Assembly (NCBI GenBank): GCA_023333565.1
Contig: JAJKFH010002373.1
Span: 1 to 64,000 of the forward strand
DNA: 64,000 bases
Origin: Puffinus mauretanicus
Taxonomy: Eukaryota; Chordata; Aves; Procellariiformes; Procellariidae
Reading direction: 5' to 3'
Shown: positions 36,101 through 48,207 of the stretch, one piece after another
How positions within the stretch are numbered: the first letter of the stretch is position 1
Layout: each line of letters begins with the position of its first letter
The notes under the pieces: generated by a model
Seen by the model: the letters and a program-made list of their open reading frames with translations, nothing else
Told to the model about the DNA's origin: nothing
Database searches by the model: none
Translations under genes and position numbers: made by a program

Positions 36101-38195
36101 TTAGACTGAGTATACCCGTTAAGGCCACATTACAGATCTCAAAACACTGGCAGTTATGCAGCAAAGTTGAGATGAAATCTGAGGAAGTGTGTTCTCTGCA
36201 ACACGTAACATTTCTCCATGCTGGCCTCTTGTGTAGTCTTCAATTACTGAAGGCTGGAATATGTCAGATTGTGAATGTCTCCATCACCCAGTAGAAGGTT
36301 TTCAATATCTGCTGCTAGCTCTTGCTTCTCTCTCTGTATTTTGTTCAATCACAGCCATTCTGGCTGTGTTTTCAGAGTTGTAAGTATATAGCACGGCAGC
36401 GAACTTTCAAGTAGAAAGGTCACTTAATTGTTTTCTCAAGGAGCTGCAAACATTTCCTCAACTGTTTAGATTACTGAGGAAACCTCTTTTCCTCTTTCGT
36501 GCTGTCAGAGTGGCACATAATGGGGAGCATACTTTGTGAAAACTCAGGGTGAGAGTTTTGCAGAGGAATGCTGTGAGGAGATTCTGTCGTACAAATACTA
36601 AACCAAAAGCTTTTTCCAAGGTCTAACTCCGAATTCTCTACAGTCCAGAAAAAAATTCTGTTCCCTGTTTTCCTTCCTTCACATGCACTTCTTGGACTAT
36701 TTATCTGACAATTACAGCCAAATAACAGTACCCTTAGAAGCAACGCTAATGGCAATAAATAGAATAACAATCATATTAGCTATAATAAACATAACAATTA
36801 ACATCGTTACCCAGACAGAAAATGCCAATCATTTTTCTATGCCTTGAGGATACAACAAAACCCATGTGACTTCTAGATGGTCAAAAGACCTATTATATGG
36901 TCAAAACACATAATAAGAATGGAGAGGGACTGATGTCTTTAGGATCTAATACCTATAAGGAGTATTTATTCAGCTGGAAACCTTCTGACCTATGAACAAA
37001 TGACACCTGGTTGTATTAGATATATTAATAATAACTCTGAAAAATGGAAGCTGCCTAGCGTGGATGAGGGTAGCCTCTGTCCTTACTAATATGTATTCAC
37101 AGAAGCTGTAATTTAGTCACAGAAATAGGAAAAAAATGTGCATGAAGGAATTCAAGAAATGAGGTATAAGGGATTATTCACAAAGCATCTATGGTTTGTT
37201 TGGTTTTACACCAGTTAGAATGAAAAACGTGCTGTGAATTGAATGAGGTGGTACGCAGAAGGGAACCCTTACGTCCTCCACCCCTGCAGGTCCTCAAAAG
37301 CTATCATGAATTTTTCGGTCTTCTTGACCCAGCTCCAGTGATCTATGTGTAATTTCTTCCTCAGCCTGGATGTAAAGGTGGCAAAAGTGAACACTGGAAA
37401 CAAATAACTTTGCAAAAAGACATGAAACTATTTTTTACAAGTATATTAGAGAATGTATCATTATAATCTTTTTTTTTAGTATAATTTTCTTTCTCCATAT
37501 TAATCTCTAAACAGAATTTTTTCCATGCCGATTACAAATCCTTTGGGTTGGTATAGTCTTCCTGAGGCAGTGGCTGTAGCAGGAAGCTAGCTAGTGCTTC
37601 TTATTTTATCAGTTCTGACCTTATTTATCTGCTTGAGGGTGAGAGAGCTTAGGGATGGCCGAAATGCAGTATCTGCCCTAAGGCTGCAGCTGATGATCTA
37701 ATTTCTAATTACTCTATTTAGGACAGTCAAAATTGTTATTCAAAGAACAGCAGACATGGTTCTTTATGCCTTGAAGCCAACAGGCCAGATTAAAGTGGGA
37801 ATCCCCAAAGGGAAGTTATGCAATGGGTACTCTAATCTGTTCGGTTTCTTAGCCACAGAAACTACAGAATGACTGGATTGTGATCCACTTCAGAATTAAG
37901 AAAACACAAGAGTGTACAAACAAAAATAAGGCCATCAACAATAGCATGTTGTTCTGTCTGACAGGCTATGTTTTGTTCAGGCAATTCCATGTGATTGTTA
38001 GTGGTTTAAGGGTTTAAGCTTTAACAGGGTATTCCTTGTCTGACATGAGTTTGTGCAAGCTCTCCGTTTCAGTGGGAGGTTTACTCAGAGTCTATCAGAC
38101 CCATAAGCAGCTGTTCTATCTTTCCCAATGACTACTTGCATTGTTCTTCCCTATGAATCACATGAATCACGACCAAAAGTTGCTGTCAGTTAGGC

Positions 38196-38264
38196 TCGCT
38201 TATTTTTCTTTTTTTTCCTTCTTTCTTTTCTTCTTTTTTTATTTTTCTTTTTTTTTTTAATTTT
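38196..38264. repeat. Polypyrimidine (T/C-rich) tract
   Basis: Nearly 70 bases of T with scattered C and very few purines on the plus strand. Low complexity, with no sign of an adjoining exon or retroposed tail. Confidence 0.75.
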
Positions 38265-39614
38265 CCAGAAGTAGCAAGTTATAAATAAAATACATTAAAT
38301 ATCATATATACTGACTGTTATTAGAAAGTGTATTCAGTTATGGCTGATGTATACTTGTTCCTCGACGACTGTGACCGTAAACATAAACTATCATAACAAA
38401 TATCTGCAATATAAGTATTGATCCATGACCATCTTCTGAAAAATAGTAATAACTGTGTTTGCTTCTATAAAGAATTATCAATATTTAATCCAGAAGATAT
38501 AGCCCTGTAGGCTTTTGCTAACAGTAATCAATAACTCTTTATTTCTGCATGTCATGCAGATTAGCAGTGTTGACATTTTCCTGTTGTTTTTGATTTAAGG
38601 GATAGTCAGAGCTGTTTATTTTTGGAATCCACTGGAGGTCACTGTCTATATAGTTTCACAGGAATGTTTATATACTTTAAAAATTAATTATTTATTAGCA
38701 TTACATGAGTAGCTGGCTGAAATCAAAGCTCAACTAAACTGTCATTATACATACATATAGAAAAAGTGTTCCAAAGGATCTGTATAATCTGCATAAATGA
38801 GACACAAGAAGAGAAACAGTGTTGTGAAGTGTATCAACTGGGATGGTTGGGTTGTTGGCAGGATCAGGAATAGAGCTCTGATCTCCTCAGTTCTTGTCAA
38901 GGTGACTTAGTTGATATGCTATAAATGATTTATTGGATGATTGAGATTTCTTTTCGTTATTTTCCATCCAGCATGTCCCTGTTAAAGAACAGATAAAAGA
39001 TTTGTGTTTGGTGGCTCACTGTCATGAAAATTTTGCAAGTCAGTAATGCCTTCTCTATTCCTTGAACTTTGTCATGACATGACAGTGGATATGAAGGACA
39101 CTGCTGCAAATTTTCTTGATACAGGAGTAAATAATAATCTGTCTCAGGAAGGAGTTGTGCATTTAAAATATAAAAAATTTGTTTTTTCCATACAAAGGTG
39201 TTTTTTTTGGGGGGGAGGGGAGTGGATTGGGAATTAAATTGTAATAAAAGAGTTATTGATGCACGAACTTTTGAGGAGGCTGGTATCTCAAAGTAAGAGG
39301 ATATGCTTTATATGTTCACGTATCAAATGACCCTGAGAAATGTAAATTATTATAAATCTCATTACAGACTGATAACATAGCATGCAATTTTTAATTACCA
39401 TATGGGCAAAGGGAATAAATGTAGATCTCTTAAACATTTACTTAATTAGCTCATATTGCTGTTTTCTTCAGAAATACATATTAGATTTCTTTTATTAATT
39501 TGTTTATTAAATTTCTTAATGTAATTGACCTAAGGGCTTAATAAGGAACTAAATACTTGCAAATAAATGAAATCAAATACAGGCACAGAACTATAGTCAA
39601 GGCAATTTGTGGGG

Positions 39615-40560
39615 CCATGGAAGATTAGGTGTGTAGCACAGCAGATCATAGTGACAGAATAGAAGACTGTAAAGAGATGTTCATCTACTCCAGGCAGGTA
39701 TTTGTCTAATTTGTTCTTAAAAAATCTTTAGGTTTTTAGTTATAAATCCTATGTCCTTTGGATATCTATTGCAGTACTTCCCTATCTGTAGCACTAGAAA
39801 GTTTTTTCATGGAGTCTAAGTTCACCCTCTGTTATTGCACCACAAGCCTTTTTTTTTTTTTGTAGCCACCATAGACAAGAGTGTATATTATTTCTTTCTT
39901 TCCCATTTGAAGCAGCCTCTTACATATTTAAAGACTGTCATCATTTTCCCTTAAGTTTTTTTCCTCTCCACCCCTCTGCACTCCTGGCTTATGTAGTCTT
40001 TTCATCTTTAGACTAAACAAACCCAATTATTTCAGTCTTTCTTCACAGCTCGTGTTTTGCAGACACTTCATCATTCCTGTTTCTCTCCTCTGGACTGTCT
40101 CCAGATTGATACACAGGATTTTTTGAAGTGTGGTGCCTGAAACTGGGCATTATACTTCAACTACTTCAACTCCAGTCTTATTAGTGCTGAGTGGAATGGA
40201 AAAATTCTTGTGTCTGATAATGTTTTTGCCATTTATACGTTTGTCTAACATTTGACTTTTTTTCTGATAGCATGCCACAGCTCATTCATCTGCAATTTGT
40301 AGTCTGCTGTCGTCCCCAGGATCTTTTTTGAAGACCTATTACCTTGTCAGTCCTTTGCCATCTGGTATTTCCTCTTTGTGAAACTGGCTATTCCCCCCAA
40401 AGTAGAGAGCGGCACACCTGCCTAACTGAATTGCATCCTCTTTTTCTTTTTTTCTAGACCATGTTTTCAGTCTACCAAGGTCACTGTGAATTCTAATTTT
40501 GTCCTCCATCAGACTTGTAGAGATCCCATCTTAGCATCATCTTAGGAAGTAGCATAATTT
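39615..40560 (-). mobile_element. Ancient, highly diverged CR1-type LINE
   Basis: Recognised from scattered reverse-complement CR1 phrases in the correct order: the TCTCCTCTGGACTGTCTCC block (about 40083-40104), the TGAAACTGGGCATTATACTTCA block (about 40138), the TTAGTGCTGAGTGGAA block (about 40179), then the region with TGAATTGCATCCTC (about 40426) and GTCCTCCATCAGA (about 40501). It is more like the old CR1 lineages shared with reptiles than the young avian copies elsewhere here, with many indels and no usable frame. Its left end has an eroded tail. Boundaries are approximate. Confidence 0.72.
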
Positions 40561-43500
40561 CAAAGGCTCATCAGCCTGCGAATGCCTGGTTGAGTGGTGT
40601 CTGCTTGGTCTGGAGCAAGAGTTAGGACTGCAGCATCTTGGCTTTGATGATTCATTAATAGCTACGGGAATAATTTTCTGAATAAATCTGTTTGTTAGTT
40701 ACTGAGGATTTTTTTTTTCTTAAACATGCTGCCTGGAATTCGTGCAGTTTTCACTTTTGGCTATTTTGTTTCAAGATCAAGTGTCATGGATTTATAATCT
40801 CCAACAGGAAATTTCACAAAAAATCTTACACCTTGGGATAGGGTAGAAGCTGCCTGGCTGAGGGGGGCCACATCTGCAGTGAATTGTAATAACATACTAA
40901 CTGCTTAGTACTGCCACCGAAAAGTTAGCATTCTGATCTTGCTCTCCACTGACAAATTCTATACATCTTGAGATTTTTTTGCTTTTTCTAGTTGATTGAC
41001 TTATGGAGTTAACCAACCTGGAAAAGGTTTCAGATGGCATATTTTATTCCAGTATTATTATTTCAGTATTTGAGATTTATCAGTTGGTTAAGGATTAGTC
41101 ACCGAAGGAATTCATGAATCATTCTGAATAATGAATAAATTTATGCTCTGATTGCAAACAATTTGTGGAAAGGAACAAAGGAAGAAATTAATTTAAAAAA
41201 TATTAATTCACTCAACTCCAATAGGACTTTTAGCCATCTTTTAAACCTTTATAGACCAGGGAACAGAAACAAATGTGAGGGCTTAATGTAGAGTCCAGAG
41301 AAAGTCAAAGGTAGAGTCAGTATTAGACTTTTTAGCTTCTATCTTTTGGTTTGATGAGGACTCTGGTTTTGTTTCCACATTAGTTCATGTCTTTAGAATC
41401 CTTGAGGGTAGGAATATGGATAGTGGGCCTCGGAGGGGCATGCAAATCTCAAATTGCAATACCAACAAGCTTACCAATGAAGGGGAAAAGGAAAACAGTG
41501 ACAAGAACTGCAGCGATGACAAGTCGAGACTTAGAGTGCAATACTTGCAATTGCTTTGCAATTTGCCTTGGCGCTGTGATTACACACAATTATAATCCGG
41601 TTGCACTGACTGCTAATTCCGGAGCACTGTGTGTGCACAATACAGCATAGATTGGGCATCACAGAGTGAATATTAAATGCAGAACATAAAGCATTAAGCA
41701 CCTTGTAAGCAAATCAGAAGGGCAAGTGGATAACATTATGAGCTAGGGTTTTTATTTTGGACCACTGTCTTAAAAATTAGATTATGATTCTTTATGTAGA
41801 TCTACCAGTAGGAGATGCCAAAAATGTGTAAGAAGAAAGATTATCCACAACCCAAATATTGGGTGAAAACACAGAAAATCACATAAAAAGAGTAAGCTTT
41901 AGAAGTACGAAAGACAAACTTGAACAAAAGGACTAGGAAAGCTGAACACTAATATTCCTTATGTTCAGCTGTAGGCCTGATTTCCTCAGTTCTCTCAAAA
42001 GCACAAATCAGCAATAAGCAAATCTGCAGTACAAGGGACTGAAAAAGGTTCACAATGAAGTTGCAAATTAAAATAAAAATCAAAGCTGTAGGGTTATGAA
42101 CAATAGTAGAAAATGGATCCCAAAACACAGTCTGCCAAAACACGAGATTTTTCACATAAGAGGACCACAGTAATAAGCAGTAATTACATGTTAGTGGGAG
42201 ATAACACTGCTGAATTGCTAATACTCTAGCATAGGATGGTTGTGGCAGCAATTTTTTGATTCACCTTATTTTAGAACAGCAATATTAGGAAATTCTGTAA
42301 ATAATGGTTTACTTGTGTATGTTTGCTTTTGCTTTTGCCTTCTTCCCATTGGTTCTGTCAGAGATGGTATTTGGAGGAAAGACACTCCAGCTTTGGAAGA
42401 AAGGAGGTTTTTGATTTTGCAGAAATGGTTCGGTGTTGCTAGTGAACTGATCAGAGCCCTCTATATCTTCTGTATGCTCGTGGTTGCACTTCTACGCCTG
42501 CTCGTGACTTGGTGGTTGGCTGCAATGTGAAAGCGTATTCTGTTGTTCAGTTGTATTTTAACTTAAAATATTACAGGTATTGTTGAAGTGCTGTGACTAG
42601 GCTAGTTGCCATGGAACACTTCATTTGATAGTACTTGCTTTTCGTTATTAGTGACGATGTCTTTCATATTACTTTTTCAGTTACAACTCTCATCACTGTG
42701 ACTCACCAAAAATCCTGCTTTGCCAGACTAGAGTGCTAGGCAGTTTGGGCCAAAACATTCCCAGCTCCTTTCCTGGAGGCTGAGCATGTGGTTTTGCATT
42801 TCTTTTGTCTAAATACAGAAAGACCACAGACCATAGTCAATGTAAATCTCTCCATCCCAAAGTCCTGGAGAGATTTACTGCTGTATGAACGTCAGCTACA
42901 TGGCATGTACTTGGGCAATGTGACACCTCCCGTAGATGCTGGCTTTATGAGCAGGCTTTATGGGGTTGAACCACACACAGACTATAGAGACATTTGGGAT
43001 TCTGGTCACAACGCACAAAAGGCTGGCAGCCAGGTGCATTCAGAGGGATTCAGGCTACAGAGCCTTCTGCGTCCTGTCTTCTCTTGCCCCCAGGCAACTC
43101 TGCTTCTGCCTTCACCCTGCTGCATTAAATGGTGGTCATCAAGGACTGACAGGTCTGTTGGTGGAGTAAGTATGGGCTTTTCCGGCTTAAGCAGTTGCAT
43201 CTCTGACTCTGTACTCTTATACATCAGCAGAGATTCACCCTTGGAGGTGCGTTTCAGTAGTTCTGCGTTTTGAAACAGGATCCTGGTGTGCATTCGAGCA
43301 AGGCACCTCGAAGACGCCATCACGTTTGTCAATACAGCAAAGTAAAGGATGGCCAGGGATTTTGAGTGACTCTTTTTCTCCTATCAGGTAGAGGTTCCTA
43401 CTGGACAGCAGCTGTTTTCAGGCCTCCGACCCAGTCTTGCCATGACAAGTAGATGTGGGCAGAAATAATTTTTTAAATTTCCTTGGAAAATAGAAGCTGT

Positions 43501-46500
43501 AAAAATCAACACTAAAAATAAGTAAACTCCAATTTAGACAAATCCAGATTTTTTTTTCACTGAGCAGAGACTCTGCCATGGTGGACTGTGAAGGCTGGAG
43601 TACACCCAGGACTGATTTAAATGACCTATTTTGAACAAACACTGCATTTCACAAGCTGCTGTCGTCCTAATGGGTGAGATACCAGTTTCAAGTTCAAATG
43701 CTTCAACCCCAAATTCTTTGTAGTTCTTTATTATTAAAGCTGGTTTTCTGTAACAGGGGAGGACTGAAAAGTAACTGGTTCTGGGTGGAGTCACTCACAC
43801 ATGAAGTTTGGTTCTGTTGTCATTAGCCCCAGTGACAACCTGTCCTAGACTGCTAAATTTGTGAGGCACAAAGAAACCTATGCACCTACCCTGCCTTACT
43901 TGCTTAAGCTGTCAGCAACTCCACCTTTCTCTGCAGTTTCTGGCCAGATTTCCTGTGCAACGGTATGCTGCCAAGGTATTCACGTGAAAGCCAGTGGCTT
44001 TCTGAACCTGGTTTTCCAACATAGAGCTTCCCATATTCCTGAATCAGCAGTTGCTACCTATGGTGCAGCACCACCTTCTCCTCTTCCTATACCTGTCAAA
44101 AGCATCTTTTCAGTACTGTTTCATTTGTTTATTCTTATCTTTGTTTGCTTAAATTGCTTTCATTCCATTTCAGTGAAAAAGGGCATATTCTTTGGGAGCT
44201 CATCAGACAATTCAGAAACTTGAACCTCTATGTCTCAGAGTCCCACCTGACATACCATACAGTAGAGACTCTCCCACAGCAATAAAAGACTCTGAGCCTC
44301 CCCTGCAGTAGTGTGGGATAATTTTCATGCATTTTAAAACTAGACTGGAAGATAATTCAGGATTTTTTGATCAAAATTGTCATACCTTCTTTCCCCTTAC
44401 CCTGGATTTTTGCTGTCATAAGGCTAAAAAATAAATTGGTGGCATAGCTTAGGTGGGTTTGAGCAATTGCAGGGAAATAATCAGAGCACTTCACTGCAGC
44501 ACCAAGCCTGATGAGAATATGTCCTGAAGGTGGGTGCAACTATATTCAGAATCTGGTATGAAAGCACCAGGCTAAGTCCTGTGTCTGTGCTCTCCGTTCT
44601 GTACCTTAAAGTGTCTTGACCAAATTCCAGCCTATGATTAGATTTGCTGTCTGGGCTTTTTGTATTATCACAGATGAAATGCCGAGCAAGAGCTTTGTTG
44701 TCAGTAGCTGTTAGTTATCCCCCCCGAGCCAACAGGAGCTGCTTGAGCTTTTGCTAAGCTTGTCGCTGCTGCAACTTGCTTTTCATACATCTGTATGTCT
44801 CACAGCATGCCTGCATCTCCTTTAACAACCTAAAAACAACGCATTGTGAGTAAGAAAGGTGGAGTGGGGTGGTTGAGGATTGTGAAGATTTTACTGCATT
44901 TTACAGCTTGCAGATTGATGGATATGAGGATTTATTTTTTATTTAAAAGAATAGTGTCAGAAGCATATACCACTGCTTTCCTATCACTGACTTAATTGTG
45001 ATTATTTTATCTTGAACTCATTTCAGTGGCTTTGAGAAGACTAACATAATATATTGTGACCAAAAGGAATGAGTTCAACAAACATAATCAATTGAAATCA
45101 AATGGAAAAGGGAGTCTAATAAATAGAGGCTGCTTTCAGCCTGCCTGTGAAGAAAAGGCTGCTCCCTTGACCTCTCTGATCCAAAGTTTTCAGCCCAGAG
45201 GCTATGTCTGCCCTCTGTAGTAACGCTCAGCTTCTGCATTGGGCTACTATTCTTATTATCTTCTGCTGTCTGGATATGTTCTTTATTCTCATCAGGTCTT
45301 CACACTTTATTGGATACATTTGTACATTTATTGGAAATAGCACAACTATAAAAGAGTTGACAGAAGAGATTTACAAGGTTATATTTAGTTCCTGAGGAAC
45401 ATTCTTGAGACTTTCTCTGAAGTCACTGATCCCAAAATCACTTCAACATACATTTCATACTGCTCTCCATCACACAGTCCACACTGGTCTACAATTCTAT
45501 CTGTGTCTGCTTAACAATAGGGAGTTGAGAAGATGTAATTTTAGCTCTCTTCGTTCCTCTCTGAATTACTGCTTTTCTTTATTTTTTATACATAAGCTCA
45601 CATAATTTTCCTTCCCCATGCTTTTTCTCAGCATTCTCATTTTATATGAAAACACCTTTTAAAATGTAGCTGTATGCGAGTACCACTTTGACATCAGACT
45701 ATTTCTTTTTTTAGTGTCTTGTTGTTATTACCTGCTTCCTACAGTCTCCATTTTTTCCTAACAGCCGCCTCCTAAAATAACAATATTCTTTATTCAGCTA
45801 TTTGTGCATGATCTGTATGATAGCTGGTTTTCAATTTCTGTGATTATAATATGCCTGACTGGTGCCTTCCTAATCTTCAGAGCATTATTTTTCAAGAAAA
45901 TATTTTTCTATTATGTGTAAAATGTTTGAAGATTTTCTTCTGAGCACATTTCATTTGTAACTGCGTTTTCTCTTTAGCATGATATTATCTCCAGGAGCTG
46001 TCTCTATGTTCCCTTTCCCTTTCCATAGATTGAAGATGTATTTCTTTGTGTCTTAATTTATCCCTGAAAACTTAACTATTGAACAAGTGCGTTTTTTGTT
46101 GAAGCATTTTAGAGTATCTGAAACATCATAGATGACAGAGAAGGAAAAGATGGTGTAGACAATCTCATTCCCTTGGTAATTCAGTGTTCATCTCCAATGC
46201 CTTTTAATCCATTTATCTGCAAAAGATGATGCCACCAACATGCTTAAGAAAGAATGGCACACACCTGGTTAGCAGGGTTAAATGTGTTTTTCAATACATA
46301 GAGGTAATTTATTTCTCAAAGTGAAATAAATATAGATTTGCCATAATTTCACAGAAACCATAAATTTGAAGTTTTCAGCTAGGAACTAAGCTTCAGTTTT
46401 GATTATGTTAGTAAAACCTAAAAGATGAATGTAGGTGTAGGTATTTAGGATCTGGACTTTTTGATTTCTTGAGATACATCCTTGCTTTTTCTTGGATCAG

Positions 46501-47271
46501 TTTCAACTTTTGCTTCCACCAATACCCATTCTCCATAAGCCACTTAACGCTTCCTCCTGTGTGGCCAGAAAGGATCCCAAAGACCTGTCATACACTTTTT
46601 CTTGAGCTATTTCTGGTACTTGATTGGTAGTGGCTTTTAAAATTGGTTTGGCAGCCATGCTGGAAACTCACTGGGCAGTGCTAAATCTCTCTACGTTTAA
46701 CACTGAAGAAGAAGTGTACCATGCCTGCTGGGAGAATATGGAGTTAGCTTGATGATGACCTGAGGCAGACTAGAGCATTCACACTGAATTTTGTATCGAT
46801 TTAGAGATGCGGTATGGAGCAGAGGACCTGAGTGTTTACTCTTTCTCTTTCACCCTCTTTGTTATATGAGGCTTATGTATTTACTACCCCAAATGATGGG
46901 TAGTAACATCAGCCACAGTTTTTCACTTCAAGATCAGGTTTCTGACGCCTACTCCCAAATGTCAAGACTCTGCTATTGGGTTATTTTTCCATAAATTTAA
47001 TCTAAACAGAATTAATTTTCTTACTTTCTAGTCATACCATTCACCTCTCTCTATTTATTTGCATTAATATTTTATCTATCCTGATTTTTACAAAGTTTCA
47101 GATCTGTATATTTAGTTCAGTTATCAGCAGTATCTGTTATTTCATCACCACAGCTAGGACTATATGGTGTAATCTAAAACCTTGGAGCTTATCCCAAGTA
47201 CCACGTTGTGTCCTTGAGCTCATTCACAAAAATGAATTGAAAACAAATTTGGTTGTGATCCTGATTCCTTT
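40561..47271. other. AT-rich noncoding sequence, no gene recognised
   Basis: About 6.7 kb of unique sequence. The longest frame, 42788-43273 (+, 161 codons), has no recognisable domain, does not sit between convincing splice sites and overlaps a 108-codon frame on the other strand, so I treat it as chance. No repeat was recognised. Confidence 0.5.
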
Positions 47272-48207
47272 CATTGAATCATAGACTAGCCCAGATTGGA
47301 CTGGACCTCGAAAGATCATCTGATCCAACCTTCCACGCGAAAGGAAGCCTAGATGAGATTACAGAGCACCCTGTCCAATTGCATCTTGAAAAGCTCCAGT
47401 GATGGGGACTCCACCACGTCCCTGGGGAGGTTGTTCACTGGAGTGAATGATTGTTCTCACTGCAAAAAATTTCTTTCTTATGTTGAGATGAAACCTCTCC
47501 TGGTGCAACTTGCACCTGTTGCCCTGTGTCTTCTCCCTGTGCCTCCTTGTGAAGAGAGAGCCTCTGTGCTCTTTGTAGACACCCTTTAAGTACTGGAAAA
47601 CTGTGATGAGGTCCCCTCTGAGTCTCCTCCAGGGAGAAAAGACCCAACTCTTTTAGTCTTTCCTCACAGGGCAAGTTCTCCAGCCCTTTGGTCATCTTTG
47701 TGGCCCTCCTTTGGACCCTCTCCAGTCTGTCTGCAGCTTTCTTGAATTGTGGGGACCAGAACTGGACACAATACTTCAGGTGTGGCCTGACAAGTGCTGA
47801 GGAGATTGGGATGATCACATCTCTATCCCTGCTAGTAATGCCCCTGTGGATGCAGCCTGGGATCCAATTTGCCTTTGTAGCTGCAGCGGCGCTCTGCTGA
47901 CTCCTACTCAGCTTGTTGTCCACCAGACCCCCAGGGCCCTGGGGGGTGGTTGCTGTGGCTCCCGCGCCACACAGATCCCAGCCTGTACTGGGCTCTTTGG
48001 TTACCTTGACCCATGTGCAGGACTTTGCACATGTCTATTAAACTTTGTACTGTTCTTGCTAGCCCACTCTTCCAGCTTGTCCAGGTCTCTCTGTAAAATG
48101 GCCCTCCCTTCTGATGTGTCTACCTCACCACCCAGTTTGGTGTCACCAGCAAACTTGGTGAGGGTGCTTTCAATCCCATCATCGAGTCATTCATAAAGAC
48201 GTTGTAA
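47272..48207 (-). mobile_element. Truncated CR1 LINE, separate subfamily
   Basis: An antisense CR1 copy from the eroded 3' tail (left) to about the region of the catalytic centre (right). A minus-strand frame at 47435-47923 keeps CR1 blocks such as [18 protein letters not shown] and [12 protein letters not shown] but drifts out of frame in its C-terminal third, where consensus residues are lost. Its distinctive [10 protein letters not shown] block sets it apart from the copies at 18744 and 20285 (MEVLERVQ type), so it is a different and older subfamily. Confidence 0.92.

Larger units (their letters stand above)
29018..39614. other. Long AT-rich, repeat-poor noncoding stretch
   Basis: More than 10 kb with no LINE or LTR recognised, and open frames no longer than about 115 codons. 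It contains a cluster of homeodomain/NK2-like motifs (29.1-30.3 kb), an (AAT)n run at 30021-30039, a CpG-bearing patch at about 31530-31660, a short hairpin at 32428-32445, an 18-bp-period duplication at 33125-33156 and a pyrimidine tract at 38196-38264. No gene was recognised. Confidence 0.55.

Noticed and set aside
38196..38264. T-rich tract as a possible retroposed poly(A) tail on the minus strand
   Set aside because: It contains many interspersed C, has no adjoining mRNA-like sequence and no flanking target duplication.
42788..43273. Plus-strand open frame of 161 codons
   Set aside because: No recognisable domain, overlapping frame on the other strand, no convincing splice context; length is within chance for 64 kb.
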